A stretch of 64,000 bases of DNA from Atriophallophorus winterbourni (lineage: Eukaryota; Platyhelminthes; Trematoda; Plagiorchiida; Microphallidae), in the NCBI GenBank assembly GCA_013407085.1, contig JACCGJ010001452.1, positions 62,001 through 126,000 of the forward strand. Direction: 5' to 3'. The translations under genes were made by a program, and so were the position numbers. Of this stretch, positions 1-11,219 are shown in pieces. Each line of letters starts with the position of its first letter. Within the stretch, counting starts at the first letter, position 1. Under the pieces are notes generated by a model that saw nothing but the letters and a program-made list of their open reading frames with translations, ran no database searches and had not been told where the DNA came from.

Positions 1-1022
1 AAGCAACTCTCTGAAACATTCACGTCATTCGTTTTAGAATAAGTTTACTATTATTAACATGAACTTGGAATTAATGTTGTGATCTGTGTGCTGTGGCATC
101 ATCTATTCATCAAATGGATTAGACGCATGCAGAAACACAAAGCTAAGACATTCTTCACTAATTTATTGTTTACACGTGTACAGAAAAACGGCGCAAAAAT
201 CACGTCTGACAATGCGTTTTACTTACAACGAACTCCGCTTATAACGAACATTTTACTCTCTCCCCAGCGATTCGTTGTGCCTGGGTTCCACTGTACATAG
301 ATTGTGTAATATTCGACATTTCGGAGTCAAATTTCAACACGGAAGTCTGATCAAAGCCTGACTTTGGAACAGCCTTTAGGGAAGGTTATCAAAACAAAAA
401 AGTATCCTTTTCAGCATTAGTGTGTCGAAAACCAATAGACGAATGCACAAAACTGATCGAGTCACGGACTGCGAGGATATTGGGAAGATCGCTTTGCGTG
501 AAGGCATAAGGCCGCAATAAAAATTAGCGCACCGAATTTCACAAGTTGATAAAAAAAGATATGCAACTGGACGGCGTTTGAAATACTCAAGCGTAATGTA
601 CTGACTCAAATCAGATCAATCAGTGAATTAACATTTTTTGTATTGCATAAACACCTACGGAGTTTAAGAGAGATTCACCGGGTCAAATGTTATGTGGCTC
701 ACTTACCCATGGTTGGTTGCGCTAAACAAATGCTAAATGTGGGGTTTCGAATTGGTACACTCAAGGAACCCGATCCAATTGTGACCACCGGACGTCGGGC
801 GCAATGAGAGAAAGCGCGCAAAACCGACAGAAGTACAAAATCGGTATTGGATGAATCGATGAACGATACTTTAATTACCAGATAATGTATCTGGGCTATA
901 TTTTGTACAACGTGATCCTACACAAAAGGATGGTTTGCGGAAACTTATCATCATGTTTACATGGTTGAGGTGCTTGTGACAACACATCGTCGAGCAGGCA
1001 GTCTCAGGCCCATTATCTGATA
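1..1022. other. No recognised feature
   Basis: AT-rich sequence with only short, unconvincing open frames on either strand. I see no protein motif, splice-flanked exon, RNA gene or repeat shared with the rest of the window. Confidence 0.5.
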
Positions 1023-1115
1023 CATACTTGTCTAGACCTAACCAACAAGATACCGGTTGACCAAACGTGGAGTTATTAACTGTGTGGTACTTGGCCTAGC
1101 TGGAAGCCCGTTGGC
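1023..1115 (-). repeat. R1 dispersed repeat, diverged copy
   Basis: Diverged copy of the ~100-bp R1 repeat that recurs about a dozen times here. Recognisable blocks are TGTCTAG near the left end and CTGTGTGGTACTTGGCCT near the right end, matching the better preserved R1 copies at 7553-7668 and 63640-63770. Confidence 0.5.
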
Positions 1116-1289
1116 CTCCTTCGGTCGATGTCGACCATAGATGTGTGTGCAGAAATAACGAATCACACAGTGCCCTTGTTACAGAGCAATTTAGTGGGCG
1201 GAGATAGACAGTCCAGAGAGAAAAAGCCGGTTACAACAAATGAAGGAACATACAAACACTGTTTCAAGCGCATGCGGATCCTGATCTTA

Positions 1290-1347
1290 CTGTCCCTACC
1301 TGATGAGTGCAAACAGCACGAAACCGGTCGTGGTGTGCGTGTGACGG
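1290..1347 (+). ncRNA. Hammerhead ribozyme (type I), solitary copy
   Basis: The conserved hammerhead core is complete: CTGATGAG, a 4-bp stem II (GTGC/GCAC) closed by AAACA, then CGAAAC. Stem III is the self-complementary ACCGGT, and cleavage is expected after GTC at 1329. Stem I pairs CCTAC with GTGGT (one mismatch outward), followed by an outer helix CTGTC/GACGG across a bulge. The flanks (TTTCAAGCGCATGCGGATCC upstream, AAAAGCATGCAAATGA downstream) are those of the tandem units at 41.5-42.7 kb, so this is a truncated single copy (about 1250-1372) of that repeat. Activity is inferred from the fold only. Confidence 0.8.
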
Positions 1348-1399
1348 AAAAGCATGCAAATGATTATTTTGATACAAACACATTGTTCGATTACTGCAT

Positions 1400-2190
1400 T
1401 TTCAAAGGTAAAGAGTTAGCGTGAATTCAATGGAGCATAATTTACTGTGAATGTAGCCACCTTAGCGAGGCAGACCAGTGACAATCAAGCTTTACCGAAG
1501 CGGGTGGGAGGTTTCAATTTTAGCGAGTCAAATAACGCCCCATCCAACGTATGCCGCAATGTGAAAAAACAAGACATCTCACTGGAAATATGTATCTGAA
1601 AGGTAGGTACGAAGAAACCAAGATGACAATAAATAAGTCACAGAGAGTTTCGCCGAGAGAAAAACTGGTCAAAAGTTAGTACAAATACGATGGACGATAA
1701 ATTACAGCAGCCACGCCCCTTGTGACAAAGACAACGGTAGCAGCATCACAGGATGGCACACAAGTCGAATTGGAAGAACAAAGGACCGCTGACTAGGGCC
1801 TAAGAAACAGATACATCATCAACAAACCTGCAAACAAAATAAAGCAAATATTCGTAAACGGGTTTGTAGTTGAACGTTTTTACAAATCACAAAAATTATG
1901 AAAATTGTAGGGATTGTGAATTGAAAAAAATTGTTTTGAATGTTAACGCAAGTGTCATATCTGCAGAAAGAAAATAAGAATATCGATCTGAGAGGATAAT
2001 AGGCGAAACTTGAGCCGTTTAGACGATAAACTCGAAATCACGCTGTAGTCGTGTATTTGAACAGTGGTTGGAGGTGTGAACACAGGATGACTAGACTTTG
2101 ACTTGGCTCAAGAACATGAAAGCTTTGACTGTTAAACTAGTTGCGGTTGATACAACCCATCTCCTAGGTTAGTGTTCAAGTGATCCGAAT
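1400..2190. other. No recognised feature
   Basis: AT-rich non-coding sequence; no long frame, RNA signature or shared repeat seen on either strand. Confidence 0.45.
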
Positions 2191-2194
2191 TCGC

Positions 2195-2535
2195 AGTGGC
2201 TTCTTACCCTTAGTAATATGGCTCAGAATCGTGTCCAGTGGCCGTCTTGATGTAGACATCTTCTTGGAGTGGTTGATTAATCGTCTTTTGTCAAGTGAAG
2301 TGGCGAGGAAAGATTGTTATGATGCGTTCACAACACTTGCTTGAATGCATGTTCGACTCAAGGTGTAGACACGTCATCCCAATGTGCCTGTGCCTAATCT
2401 TTCATAGGTTCAGTAGATTTTTAGATCCCACCCTTCCCATATCTTTTATAAATTTTTTACTGTCGTGGTAGTATGGCAGTTAAGCACTTGTTACTTGTTA
2501 CCAATGCAATGCTGTCAATGATGGTGATGACGTGA
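2195..2535 (+). repeat. R2 dispersed repeat copy
   Basis: Shares blocks with 12880-13260 (opposite strand), including GACATCTTCTTGGAGTG, GAGGAAAG and CCCACCCTTCCC, and ends in a run of TGATGG/TGATGA-like triplets. R2 looks like the 3' region of a retroposon that often lies next to R1. No coding frame survives. Confidence 0.6.
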
Positions 2536-2749
2536 ACGCTACATTCAAAAAAACACTTGAAACGTCACAGGCGTGTAGGCTCAGCGACGTTAGCAACTAG
2601 ATAATTTGATATACGTTTGAATTCCCGAGTGGTAACATTAAAATAGTCATTACAAACTTGGGCGAAATGCAATTAATGTACGAAATTGACACTACACGAT
2701 AAACGGTATACATGAATGTATGTATGAATGAATGTGTGTATATAAAAGC

Positions 2750-2830
2750 GAATGAATGAAAGAACAAGACTTGAGCCAGAAGGTACCACACAGTCCAATA
2801 GACTACAAACAGTAAGATCAAAGCAAGCTG
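2750..2830 (+). repeat. R1 dispersed repeat, diverged copy
   Basis: GAAAGAACAAGACTTGAGCC followed by a block ending CCACACAGTC aligns with the R1 start (GAAAGCACAAGCCTGATCC ... CCGCACAGTC). Strongly diverged, so an old insertion. Confidence 0.4.
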
Positions 2831-3179
2831 TCGGTTACATCCAGTTTAGTGTGTCCGTATGGAAACGCGAGACGGATTCAAACAAACATTCAATCCTCGT
2901 AGGACGGAACGATTTATGTAAACTGCGCCCAACCAATTAATTACGAGATTGAAATGTTGATAAAATTTAAGAGCCCTTAACATGCCTGTAATAGTTTAGC
3001 GTCTATATGGAAACGCAAACCCCGAGTCAAACCAACCGTCACGCTCAGAGAGTGTCTATCGGTCCAATCGTAAGCAGGCCATGATAGCAATAGATGAGGC
3101 ATAGTGCGTGTTACACTCCATGAGTGTATCAATTCGCTGAAAGTCACATAACTACCGTAATTCCAGCATCAGCATAATT

Positions 3180-3345
3180 ACAAGCTTGATTCGAATAGTC
3201 CTCTAGGGGTAATCAACGATAATTTTAGAATCCGTAACTATTTAAGTCGCACCCTTCCCCAACTTTTAGGATTTCACTTTTTCATGGTTGTGTGGCAGTT
3301 AAGCATTCGGTACGCGCTACCGGAGTAATGCTGCCTGTGATGATG
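3180..3345 (+). repeat. R2 dispersed repeat, partial copy
   Basis: Contains CGCACCCTTCCCCAACTTTT, TCATGGTTGTGTGGCAGTTA and a terminal GATGATGATGATG run, matching R2 at 2195-2535 and the reverse complement of 12880-13260. The remaining sequence from 2830 to 4320 holds nothing I recognise. Confidence 0.6.
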
Positions 3346-4324
3346 ATGATGAAATTAAAAAGTATGCGTTAAGAATAAATGCACCTCTGTGACGAAACAT
3401 AAGAGGGAGGCAGTGATACTGGCAGTCATTGACTAAGAGATAAGGGTTAGAAAATTCAAATGATATGAATCTCCAATTAGAACAGCAAATTAATTTGTAA
3501 TTTCAGAAAAAAAACGATCGCTACTTAGTATGCTAAAAGTGTTGCAATAAGTGAAGGATTAGGAGTTTTAGTGCCGTGGGACGAGTTCGGAGGTAACACA
3601 CCGGTATACACTTCCGGTTTCTATGATAGCGAACGCAGCAAATGACATCATAACGCAAACTCGTGGGATACAGGTATGTAGCCAGCATTTTTGAAAAACA
3701 CCCAACTTACACCGGAACTTGGTGAGAAATTATGTTTGAGCAAAGTTTGTTCAAGAGAACTAAGCTGACTCAACATGGTGACAGCCAACGCACTAATTTG
3801 ATCGATGTATGGACATCCTTAGATAGGTAGAATTTGGTGCATCATGCGTAATGCGGTTAAAACAGCATGTACACTAATATTGCTGTCGATAAAAAGGTAG
3901 TGGTAAATTTCTACAAAGAAGTCAGCAGCGGTAGTTCAGGTTAGAGAACCACAAAAATAGCAGGTGTCATTTAAATTGTCTTCAATTAAAAACATCGCTT
4001 CATTATAACGCTTTCGAAGATTTTCGATCGCTTAAAGCACGATCACTTGAGCAGACAATAAAACAACTAGTACGCGGTTGATCAGTAAGTCAATGCAAAC
4101 GGATTATGATTTAGTATAAACCCGCAGTATTTGATACGTAGAGATAAATGTTGTAGAAAGACCTCAAATATGGAGCGAGTTCACGTGACTCTGGATAGAG
4201 CGAATAGTCACAGAACCGTTTAATCGATTATCCAGATTGCACAAAACGAATCACGTGTGTAACAAACGATATATCCACTTAGTTAAAGTTCATATTTGCC
4301 GATGATAGTGGAGTTCACTCAGTC

Positions 4325-4425
4325 TATGTTATATGTACGAAACCGCAAGCTTGAATCAAGGCAAAGAATTCCACAGTCAGAGAATGCGCGTGTAATAAGA
4401 TACTGTCCGGTTGCTTAGGCTTAGA
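4325..4425 (+). repeat. R1 dispersed repeat, diverged copy
   Basis: The block CACAGTCAGAGAATGCGCGT and the later AAGATACTGTCCGGTTGC and GGCTTAGACAGA match R1 in the same order as elsewhere. Diverged by point changes. Confidence 0.55.
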
Positions 4426-4754
4426 CAGATTTAGACCGAGAAAAGGATAGTGAGTCTTAAGCGTATTTTGGTATGCAGCTTTGGCTAAGCGGGGCCTTCA
4501 AATTGGCCGTGCATAAAATTGATTTCTCCGCAGGTTTTTTTCAAAATTTTTCGTTAAATGTCAACGCTAGATGTGGGCAAAATTTATCATTTTTTGTATC
4601 AACTGAGGTCAATTTTCGACGCGCAATTTTGAACGAATTACGAGATATCGGGAATTGTTGTGGCACTTTTGTCTCAAAACTTTTGGTTACACCATTTGTT
4701 AATAAACTGGATCACATGTGGAAATTATCAATCAAGACGGAAAAGAAACATCGT

Positions 4755-4930
4755 TCAGTCGCAAATCGATATCGGGACCTGTCGGTCAATTTGTTTTAAA
4801 TTATTTGGTGAAATTTTTGTAACTGCTGAAGATTCGTTTTTATGAATAAAGTCAATTTCTTCTTCTTCTAACCAATCAAACATGGTCTTTAGCTGCGGAG
4901 TACTGCACAAATGGCACGCCCAAATATAGC
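4755..4930 (-). CDS. Candidate last exon of the minus-strand host gene
   Basis: A minus-strand frame opens after a possible acceptor (ATTCAATAG, then GCTATATT) and runs 57 codons to TGA. It starts with two bases of a split codon, which fits the one base left over at the end of the exon at 8152-8601, giving a Gly at the junction. The peptide has a CHLC pair, a run of four Glu (WLEEEEIDF) and a hydrophilic end. I recognise no family. The case rests on phase match and acceptor only; the exon might instead end at a weak donor (CAG, then GTCCCG) or be chance. Confidence 0.35.
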
Positions 4931-4979
4931 CTATTGAATAATATATAATTAAAAACTGAGTATTCGTTGATATTGCCAA

Positions 4980-6350
4980 TAGTAACCGGAGATCACTTCC
5001 ATGGGCGATTACTGTGGTGGTGTGTATCGATTATTCATTACCAGGCGACCGGGATTGTATAGAGAAAGTAGTTAACTCAGGTTTCCTTAGTTAGAAGCTG
5101 TAGAGATCATACGATTTCACCCACTCGACAGAATGCTAGACTGTCGCAGCTATTTTCTATTTTACAAACCGGTATGGTGGAGAGCACGCTTCCTGAATTG
5201 CGAAAGTACGGCGATATTCCGACATTGTCCGTCTGATTACAAGTCGAATGTCTTATCTGCTTTGCCACTGAACGCCACGAGCCGTTTAGCGCTTGAAATT
5301 GCGAAGCTCACTCAAAACAGCTTTATAAAGCAATGAAGTCTAGAACCCTATAATACCCGATCCTATTCAGCAAGCATAGTCTGTTTGGCATCGTAGTAAG
5401 TTTCTGACAGTTTAGCGAAAACTTGATTCGAGCTGATGGTTTAATTCTCAGGCAGCGTATCACCGCCAACTCACAAACAGCATTAAATCAATAGTATAAC
5501 TCGTGGTGGTCGTCCGCCTTTGAGGTCACCCAATGAAGTGATTACGATTGCGTCGATATACATCAAAACGGTCCCGTCGATTTGACTACAAAACACGAAT
5601 ATAAAGACCAGCTTTAATCATCGGTCACTGACAATCCTTCCAGTAACACACCGCTTGTGGCTGATGATTGGAATGCGCTTAGTTATCAGACAACAGCAGA
5701 GACGAACCGACCGCGGTGCAGATTTGTTTATTTACGTCGCGTAGTGACATTGGTGGTCCGTGAATAAACCTGTGTCGGGAACAGCGAATTTCGGCATCTA
5801 GTCGTTGCAAAAAGAATGGCAAAAGGTGCAATGAGATAAAAACCTTCAATTGTACTTCTGTTGGATGGATTTCGTAGTCGTTCGTGGTTTGTCACATAGA
5901 GAAGACAAGAATGTTGCGTATAAGGCTGTGAGCGCAACCTTACAATCGTTCTAGATCTTTGTGAATGAAGAATTGAGGAACAAAAAATTCACTATTCCAT
6001 CAAATTCCGCCTGCCTTCGAGAGGTATGCGCTAATTGCATATACATTTCGGCGCTCATCCACTCTAAGAAAACAGTCTGTTTAGGCGCGACAGTCGGGGT
6101 TACGCGGGTATTGATGGGCGTTTGGCAGCACGTAAGTGGTTTCTAAAAACCCTGTATCGAACTTGCACGTCTTCACACAATTCGCAGACATTAAAAATTA
6201 TGCCATGTAAATAAGGTAGTAGTAGGTCCAAAGGCTTTGGTGAAACCGAGTTGTTTTCAGACCGAAGGAAACCTTTGATAGTGCCATAGCTCACAACATG
6301 ATCGAATTCCAATGATTTCGAATCCTATTTGCCAAATGTTTATCCAATTT
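4980..6350. other. No recognised feature
   Basis: Short frames on both strands (for example 5133-5336 plus and 5728-5937 minus) show no domain, splice pair or homology to elements elsewhere in the window. I see nothing firm here. Confidence 0.4.
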
Positions 6351-6359
6351 TTAGCGCGG

Positions 6360-7800
6360 TCACGAGTGGTTTAATCTATAATATTTTTCGTGAATTGAGC
6401 CTCTCATAGTTTTTTCAAACATACATCGTATTTTGTGATGGTAATCGTGAGAGACGCTACAAGAAACATTACATTGCATTTTCAAAAGACCCTCCCTGTT
6501 GACGTAGTCGATTGTCTTCGTTAAACCAATAAAACAGCGTATAATGTCATACGCTGTTCCCGACACTTTTCTTGAAGTTGTCTCAGGGAGAAGATCAAGT
6601 TAGCGGCTGATCTTAACCTGCGGAAGCCACATTGAGATTTGGAGTAAACGCTCTCAATTAAAACTTGTAGCCGGATCTGTAAGACTCTAGCAAACAATTT
6701 GCTTACAACATTCAGAAGGTAGATTCCACTGAAATTGTTGCAGTCGCCTCTATCAATCCTATTCTTAAACGGCGTGATCTTCGTGTCTCGCATCTCTTGT
6801 GGGACACGCTCCTACTGCCAGCACTAAATAAGCAAATGGAGAGGATGTAATAATGTTGTACTACAGCATTTGATGAGTTCAGGTGGAATTCCGTCGTCAC
6901 TAGGGACCTTCCCATTAGCTAAGCGGTCAATTGCCCTATTGAGCTCATCAAGAGTGGGGTGTTTAATGGTTGACAACCGCTCAAGTGCACGCGATAAAAC
7001 CGTAGTCCCTAGAGTAGAGAGAGAAAAAGCGCTCTACAGATCTTACTATCTGCCGAGTATTTTTCGAAAATTGGGTTACCAGATACAGACTTGATGTGAG
7101 CCGTTTTAAGTTTGGACAAATGGCTCTCTTGATCTCATCATACATACCGTGAAAAATTCCAGTATCAGCAGCTTTTAAGATAAGGAGGCTAATTTCCGCC
7201 CAATAGTCACTTGCACATCGTCTTGCAGTCTGTTGGACCTTATTTCTGGCTTCTCTTAGAAGTCGTAAGTTTTGATCTGTTGGTATACCTTGGAAATTCA
7301 AGAATGTTGACCGTTTCTCTTCCAACACAGCATTTTAGGGATTCCCAGTTTTCTGAAGCCGATTCGAGTGGATATGTTTTGTTGAACTCGGCTGTGAAGG
7401 CTTTCGCAAATCGCCCATAACGAATGGCTTAGCAGACAATTTGGTGCGGTGAAATCTTGCCTGGGGAAACTTCAGTTTTGCACACACCAACGAATGGTCA
7501 ATGTCACCGTCTGCGCTTAGATATGATCTGGCGAGGAGTACGATTTCTATTTTATTTCTCGTATCTGTCTAGGCCTGGGCAACCTGACAGTATCTTAGCC
7601 CACGTGCAGTCTCTGACTGTGCGGCACTTTGCCTGGATCAGGCTTGTGCTTTCATACCATACAGTTCTAAAAGGCGTTGTCCATTTTCATTGGTTTTACC
7701 TACTCCGAACCTTCCGATACAGTTTTGCGACGACTCGTAATCTGCGCCAACTCTAGCATTGAAATCACCCAATACCACTACACAGTTTTAGTGGCACGTT
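6360..7800 (-). pseudogene. Decayed RTE-like LINE (endonuclease to RT)
   Basis: Reading the minus strand from 7800 down, an APE-type endonuclease end appears first (LGDFNARVG, then GVGKTNENGQRLLEL), then DHSLVCAKLKF near 7510. Next comes a linker (ARNKVQQTARRCASDYW, GMYDEIKRAICP) at 6981-7328, the fragment GKVPSDDGIPPELIKCC near 6900, then RT fingers (SGIYLLNVVSKLFARVL, SQCGFR, RQLQEKCREQ) at 6521-6793, and an FIGLTKTIDYVNREGLLK segment at 6480-6540 (the usual FIDLTKAFD, with its catalytic Asp region altered). Frames change several times and stops are frequent, so this is dead. The endonuclease is split by an R1 repeat at 7553-7668. RTE-like is my class guess; another APE LINE clade is possible. 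Confidence 0.75.
7553..7668 (-). repeat. R1 dispersed repeat inserted in LINE
   Basis: Well preserved copy: TATCTGTCTAGGCCTGGGCA, CCTGACAGTATCTTAGCCCA, CAGTCTCTGACTG, GCCTGGATCAGGC, ending TTTCATACCATA. It interrupts the endonuclease frame of the LINE, whose two halves resume on each side, so it inserted later. Two perfect short hairpins (CAGTC/GACTG and GCCTG/CAGGC) sit back to back. Confidence 0.8.
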
Positions 7801-7924
7801 TTTGAGGATCAGATTTGTGATTTTATAGATAATACATAGTAAAAGTAGACCGAAATTTACACGAAGCTGGGTCAAAGTAACTCGCCACCAAAAAATATCA
7901 CAGTCTCAATGTAATAAAATTTTC

Positions 7925-8015
7925 CGTGTGTGTTTACGCAAACTGACGATATTTCAACCCACGTAAATTCTAAGAGCGACACCTTGCCTGGCTCCAGGCT
8001 CATGAATTCGGGTAT
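7925..8015 (-). repeat. R1 dispersed repeat, diverged copy
   Basis: ATATTTCAACCCACGT and CACCTTGCCTGGCTCCAGGC match R1. The hairpin is kept as GCCTGG-CT-CCAGGC, a changed but still perfectly paired form of GCCTG-GAT-CAGGC. Confidence 0.6.
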
Positions 8016-8151
8016 GTGCATCTATTTGAAAAAATAATCAAGGTTAAATAATGTCTATTATATTGTCACACGATACACCGACAGGTGAAAATACAAAGTA
8101 CGTTTTAGGAACCATATTCCATGGTTGTAAAAAAATAAAAAAAGTACTTAC

Positions 8152-8601
8152 CTAAAGAAAACCAAGACAAATTAGCGCACACGTTCACGAGGTTGACCGA
8201 ATAAACTGCTTCGAAGAAATTGTTCATTGCTGCCTGTAAATAATATAAAGCTAATCTGCTGTGTTTCGAAAACTCATTTTTCGACGCCCCTGGTGCTTTT
8301 GTGTCTTGACAATTCTCGGTCTGCGTGCCATCTGGTGAAGTGAAGATCAACCGTGAGCAGGACTGGCCCACGGGGGCAAGATGTGTGGGTTTCGTAAATT
8401 TAGTTCGAGTTAATCGAAACCAGGAAGTTACGGTCGCTATATCGTCCACAACAATCGGAAGACAAATGCCAGTGAGACAGACCGCAAACAACACGAAGCA
8501 AACCACGATCCACAATTGATGGGCCAATTCATTTGTCAGGGTCACTTTGCGAGGATATTCTGAGGCAGCACCTGGAAGCGCCGTGAATTTCGGTTTTTTC
8601 G
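8152..8601 (-). CDS. Internal exon of an unrecognised single-pass membrane protein
   Basis: A 450-bp fully open stretch on the minus strand lies between a good acceptor (pyrimidine tract, ACTCATACAG at 8602) and a consensus donor (TTTAG, then GTAAGTAC at 8151). It encodes 149 residues: a basic segment, then NELAHQ and a 23-residue membrane helix starting LWIVVCFVLF and ending ICLPIVV, then a polar region with several Cys (QSC, ENC) and NFFEAVYSVNLVNVCANLSW. The entry phase (two bases) fits the exit phase of the exon at 9950-10210, and the exit phase fits 4755-4930. Codon usage and the lack of stops contrast with the decayed elements around it. I do not recognise the family; a type II or type III plasma-membrane protein is an inference from the helix only. 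Confidence 0.65.
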
Positions 8602-9234
8602 CTGTATGAGTGGGAAATATAAAAACTAATTCAAAGTTTGTCTGGTCGAACGTTGATTTCTATGAGATGTAAACTCGTTTCAAAATTCGTGGCAACTTGT
8701 AAACTGCTGAATCGATGCAAATGTGTCGCTTAAAACCGAGCGCTATACTTATTACAACGCAACTAAGTAAAAAGAAGGGGTAACAATAAACGTTTTTTTA
8801 TTCGAACCTAAACGTTGCTGCTAGTCGATAAGCGGTCAATCATGTCTCAGCTTTACCTGAAAAATTGATGGTGCAAATAAGTTGCTGGTGAGGAGCGTCG
8901 CCTATCCACCTTTGGGGGATAATCAACTAATTGTATAGGATTATAAGTTGCCAGCGAAATAGGATACGCGTTTGGAAAGTAAACATGCCAAGGTTGATGT
9001 TGCAAAGTAATTAATTGTACATGAGTGGTAAGAGGTCGAGCAGTGAGCAGTGTAGACATGTTAGCTAAGGATTGTGAATTCATTGGTGAAACTTATTCCA
9101 CTAAGGACAACACTGCGGTAACATTTACCATTAGCCCAATCAAATAGTTAAGATATGGAATTGCCAGCGTGAATACAGACAATGCAGAGAATCGTGGGCA
9201 GAGGAAAAAAGATCAGTGTGTCTGATTGAAATGC
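8602..9234. other. Probable intron sequence
   Basis: Lies between two exons whose phases agree. No coding frame with support and no repeat recognised; 8853-9083 minus is open but has no motif. Confidence 0.4.
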
Positions 9235-9445
9235 ATGTAAATGAGCATGATCACCGGTTTAACTCCATCTGCATGTGTTTGGGCACATGTGATTGAACAG
9301 GTCGGTCATACCAACCTTGTCCAACAGCGGCATTCAAGCGCATGCGGATCCTGATCTTACTGTCCCGACCTGATGAGCGCAAATAGCACTAAACCGGTTG
9401 TGGGGTGTGTGGTGGAAATGCATGCAAATGAGCATTTATATCAGT
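9235..9445 (+). repeat. Degenerate hammerhead (retrozyme-like) monomer
   Basis: One nearly full unit of the 232-bp repeat seen at 41.8-42.7 kb: ATGTGTTTGGGCACATGTG hairpin, GGTCGGTCATACCAACCTTG, CAAGCGCATGCGGATCCTG, then the ribozyme region at 9360-9415. The core is damaged: CGAAA reads CTAAA, and stem I has a G:G mismatch. It is probably an inactive fossil lying within the putative host-gene intron. Confidence 0.75.
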
Positions 9446-9949
9446 TTTTGTTGGAAATAAACTTATCCGGGTTTAAGCTCAAACACTCATAACAACAATT
9501 TGCATCGATTTAGCTAATTGTGCCAACCATCATATGCTTGCATCGAAATGTAATGAGCACATGAATGAAAGGGGCACGAGGTCAGCAACGTACCGCATGG
9601 CCTGATGGATAATGCATTGGCTGAGATAATGGTGGTTCCCAGACGTAGACAGCTGAGCAGAAAATATGTTCAGTTAGTTCTCAAACACAGACGATCGTTA
9701 GCTACACTGGTGTACATGTTGAAGATGGTGCTCAAATGCACAAATGAAAACACAGGAAACTCCAATTAGAAAAATGCAACTTACCCTAAAAATTCATTTT
9801 TACAGAATTATACAGCTAAAAGCAGCGATAGCGTTTATAGTGGGTGAAAATTGAGACGTTTTCGATTTTCGATGCACAATCATGCTCAGCAGTCAGGTAA
9901 GGGAATTACACCATAATAGTGAAAAAATCACGAAAGGATTGAACCTTAC

Positions 9950-10210
9950 TCAAGCTTGACCGTAACTTCATTCCCGACTTCAGATGACTACTACAATCGT
10001 TGGAGCGGGAAGAGCGTCTGTCCATGTTGTCATCAAGCGCTCGAGAGTCAATGTTCAAGAAGTTGAAATTGTTGTCGGTAGGAAGTCGGGGGCTGGCAGG
10101 AACCGAGTCTGTATATCGGCTTGGTAACGAGCTGCAGGAATCAGAATCGATATTTTGGAAGGTTGTGACAGCTTGACTTGGCCATACACAGCATGTAATT
10201 AACCGTTCAC
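9950..10210 (-). CDS. Upstream exon, Ser-rich region of the host gene
   Basis: Minus-strand open stretch ending at a donor (AGCTTGA, then GTAAGG at 9949). The acceptor is uncertain: TTGCTCCCAACTACGCAG (exon start 10210) is favoured, with another AG at 10171. The peptide is polar and Ser-rich (FQNIDSDSCSSLPSRYTDS, SPRLPTDNNFNFLNIDSRAL, DRRSSRSNDCSSHLKSG), like a cytoplasmic N-terminal domain. It ends with one base of a codon, and the exon at 8152-8601 starts with the other two, giving Thr. Together they would place a long cytoplasmic tail before the membrane helix. No domain is recognised. Confidence 0.55.
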
Positions 10211-10219
10211 CTGCGTAGT

Positions 10220-11215
10220 TGGGAGCAATTAAAATGCATAATATTACTCGATCTTATAACTAAGCCCGTGGATAGCTAACACAAACAGCTCGAAAAGTGG
10301 TAACTGATTCAATTCAAGTGGGAAGTTTCGATTTTCACAGATTTTTATCACCAACATGGATAATACTACATCGGTAACAAGTATTAAATGCTCCATTGAC
10401 ATAGAATAATGGTGATAAATTAAATAAACGTGGCATTAAATGTTAACGTAGAAGTGTACGACATTGGAATGAGACGTCTATACCTCGAACGAAATGCGTA
10501 TTCAAACAAGTTTTCTGCGAGAATAGAGCGACAACAGAACGACATCCCACTTTCCGTTTCCATCATTACTCCTGAAAGCAAGCTTATCAAAGCAATCAAC
10601 AACATACCACTGATCGAACCCCCAAAAAACGAAGTTTGATCGAAGTTGCACTATCCCAAATAAAGCCGGTTTCGTTGCTATGTTTATCATCTTCTCAAGT
10701 CCAATAAGCTTCATGTCACCAACACAACGACGTCACTCAGAGCCGAAGATTAAATCAAGAAAATAATGGTTCAACATTAACTATATTCGACATAACTAAT
10801 GAAGTTTGTGCATGCTAATTTCTGTCTACATAGGCGCTGATTCAAAGAGTCATAACGTTATGTTGCGTTGCGTATTAGACGGAGTAATACAAACGGTTGA
10901 ACCGACAAGCAATCGGTATTGCCAGTTTTTTCGCAAGTCATGGCATTACGGGATAAGAAATCTGCATACGGAATTTTTTGTACTGCGATGTTGATTGGTG
11001 TAATTATAGGCACCGAGAGCTTTGTCTTTAACCAATGCTGCAGTAGATTTGGTCCAGAAAGACGTCGAATTGTAAATTAATGTAGGTGCTTCACGATCAG
11101 TTACTATAGTGAATTCATGTCCAAATGTTTGGGTAAGCGCTTGACAGCCCAGTAAACAGCAAGCGCTTTACGATGAGCCCGATCATAACTTTGATCCACA
11201 TAAACTCAGTCTAAG
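10220..11215. other. No recognised feature
   Basis: Overlapping frames on both strands near 10420-10714 are open but carry no motif and no convincing splice pair. Nothing else seen. Confidence 0.4.
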
Positions 11216-11219
11216 CGAA

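Noticed and set aside
4473..4799. 108-codon plus-strand frame as a gene
   Set aside because: No motif, no splice or promoter support, and it overlaps a better minus-strand exon candidate.
8152..8601. Assigning the membrane exon to tetraspanin, claudin or NALF-type families
   Set aside because: Only one clear membrane helix and no diagnostic motif; the family remains unknown.
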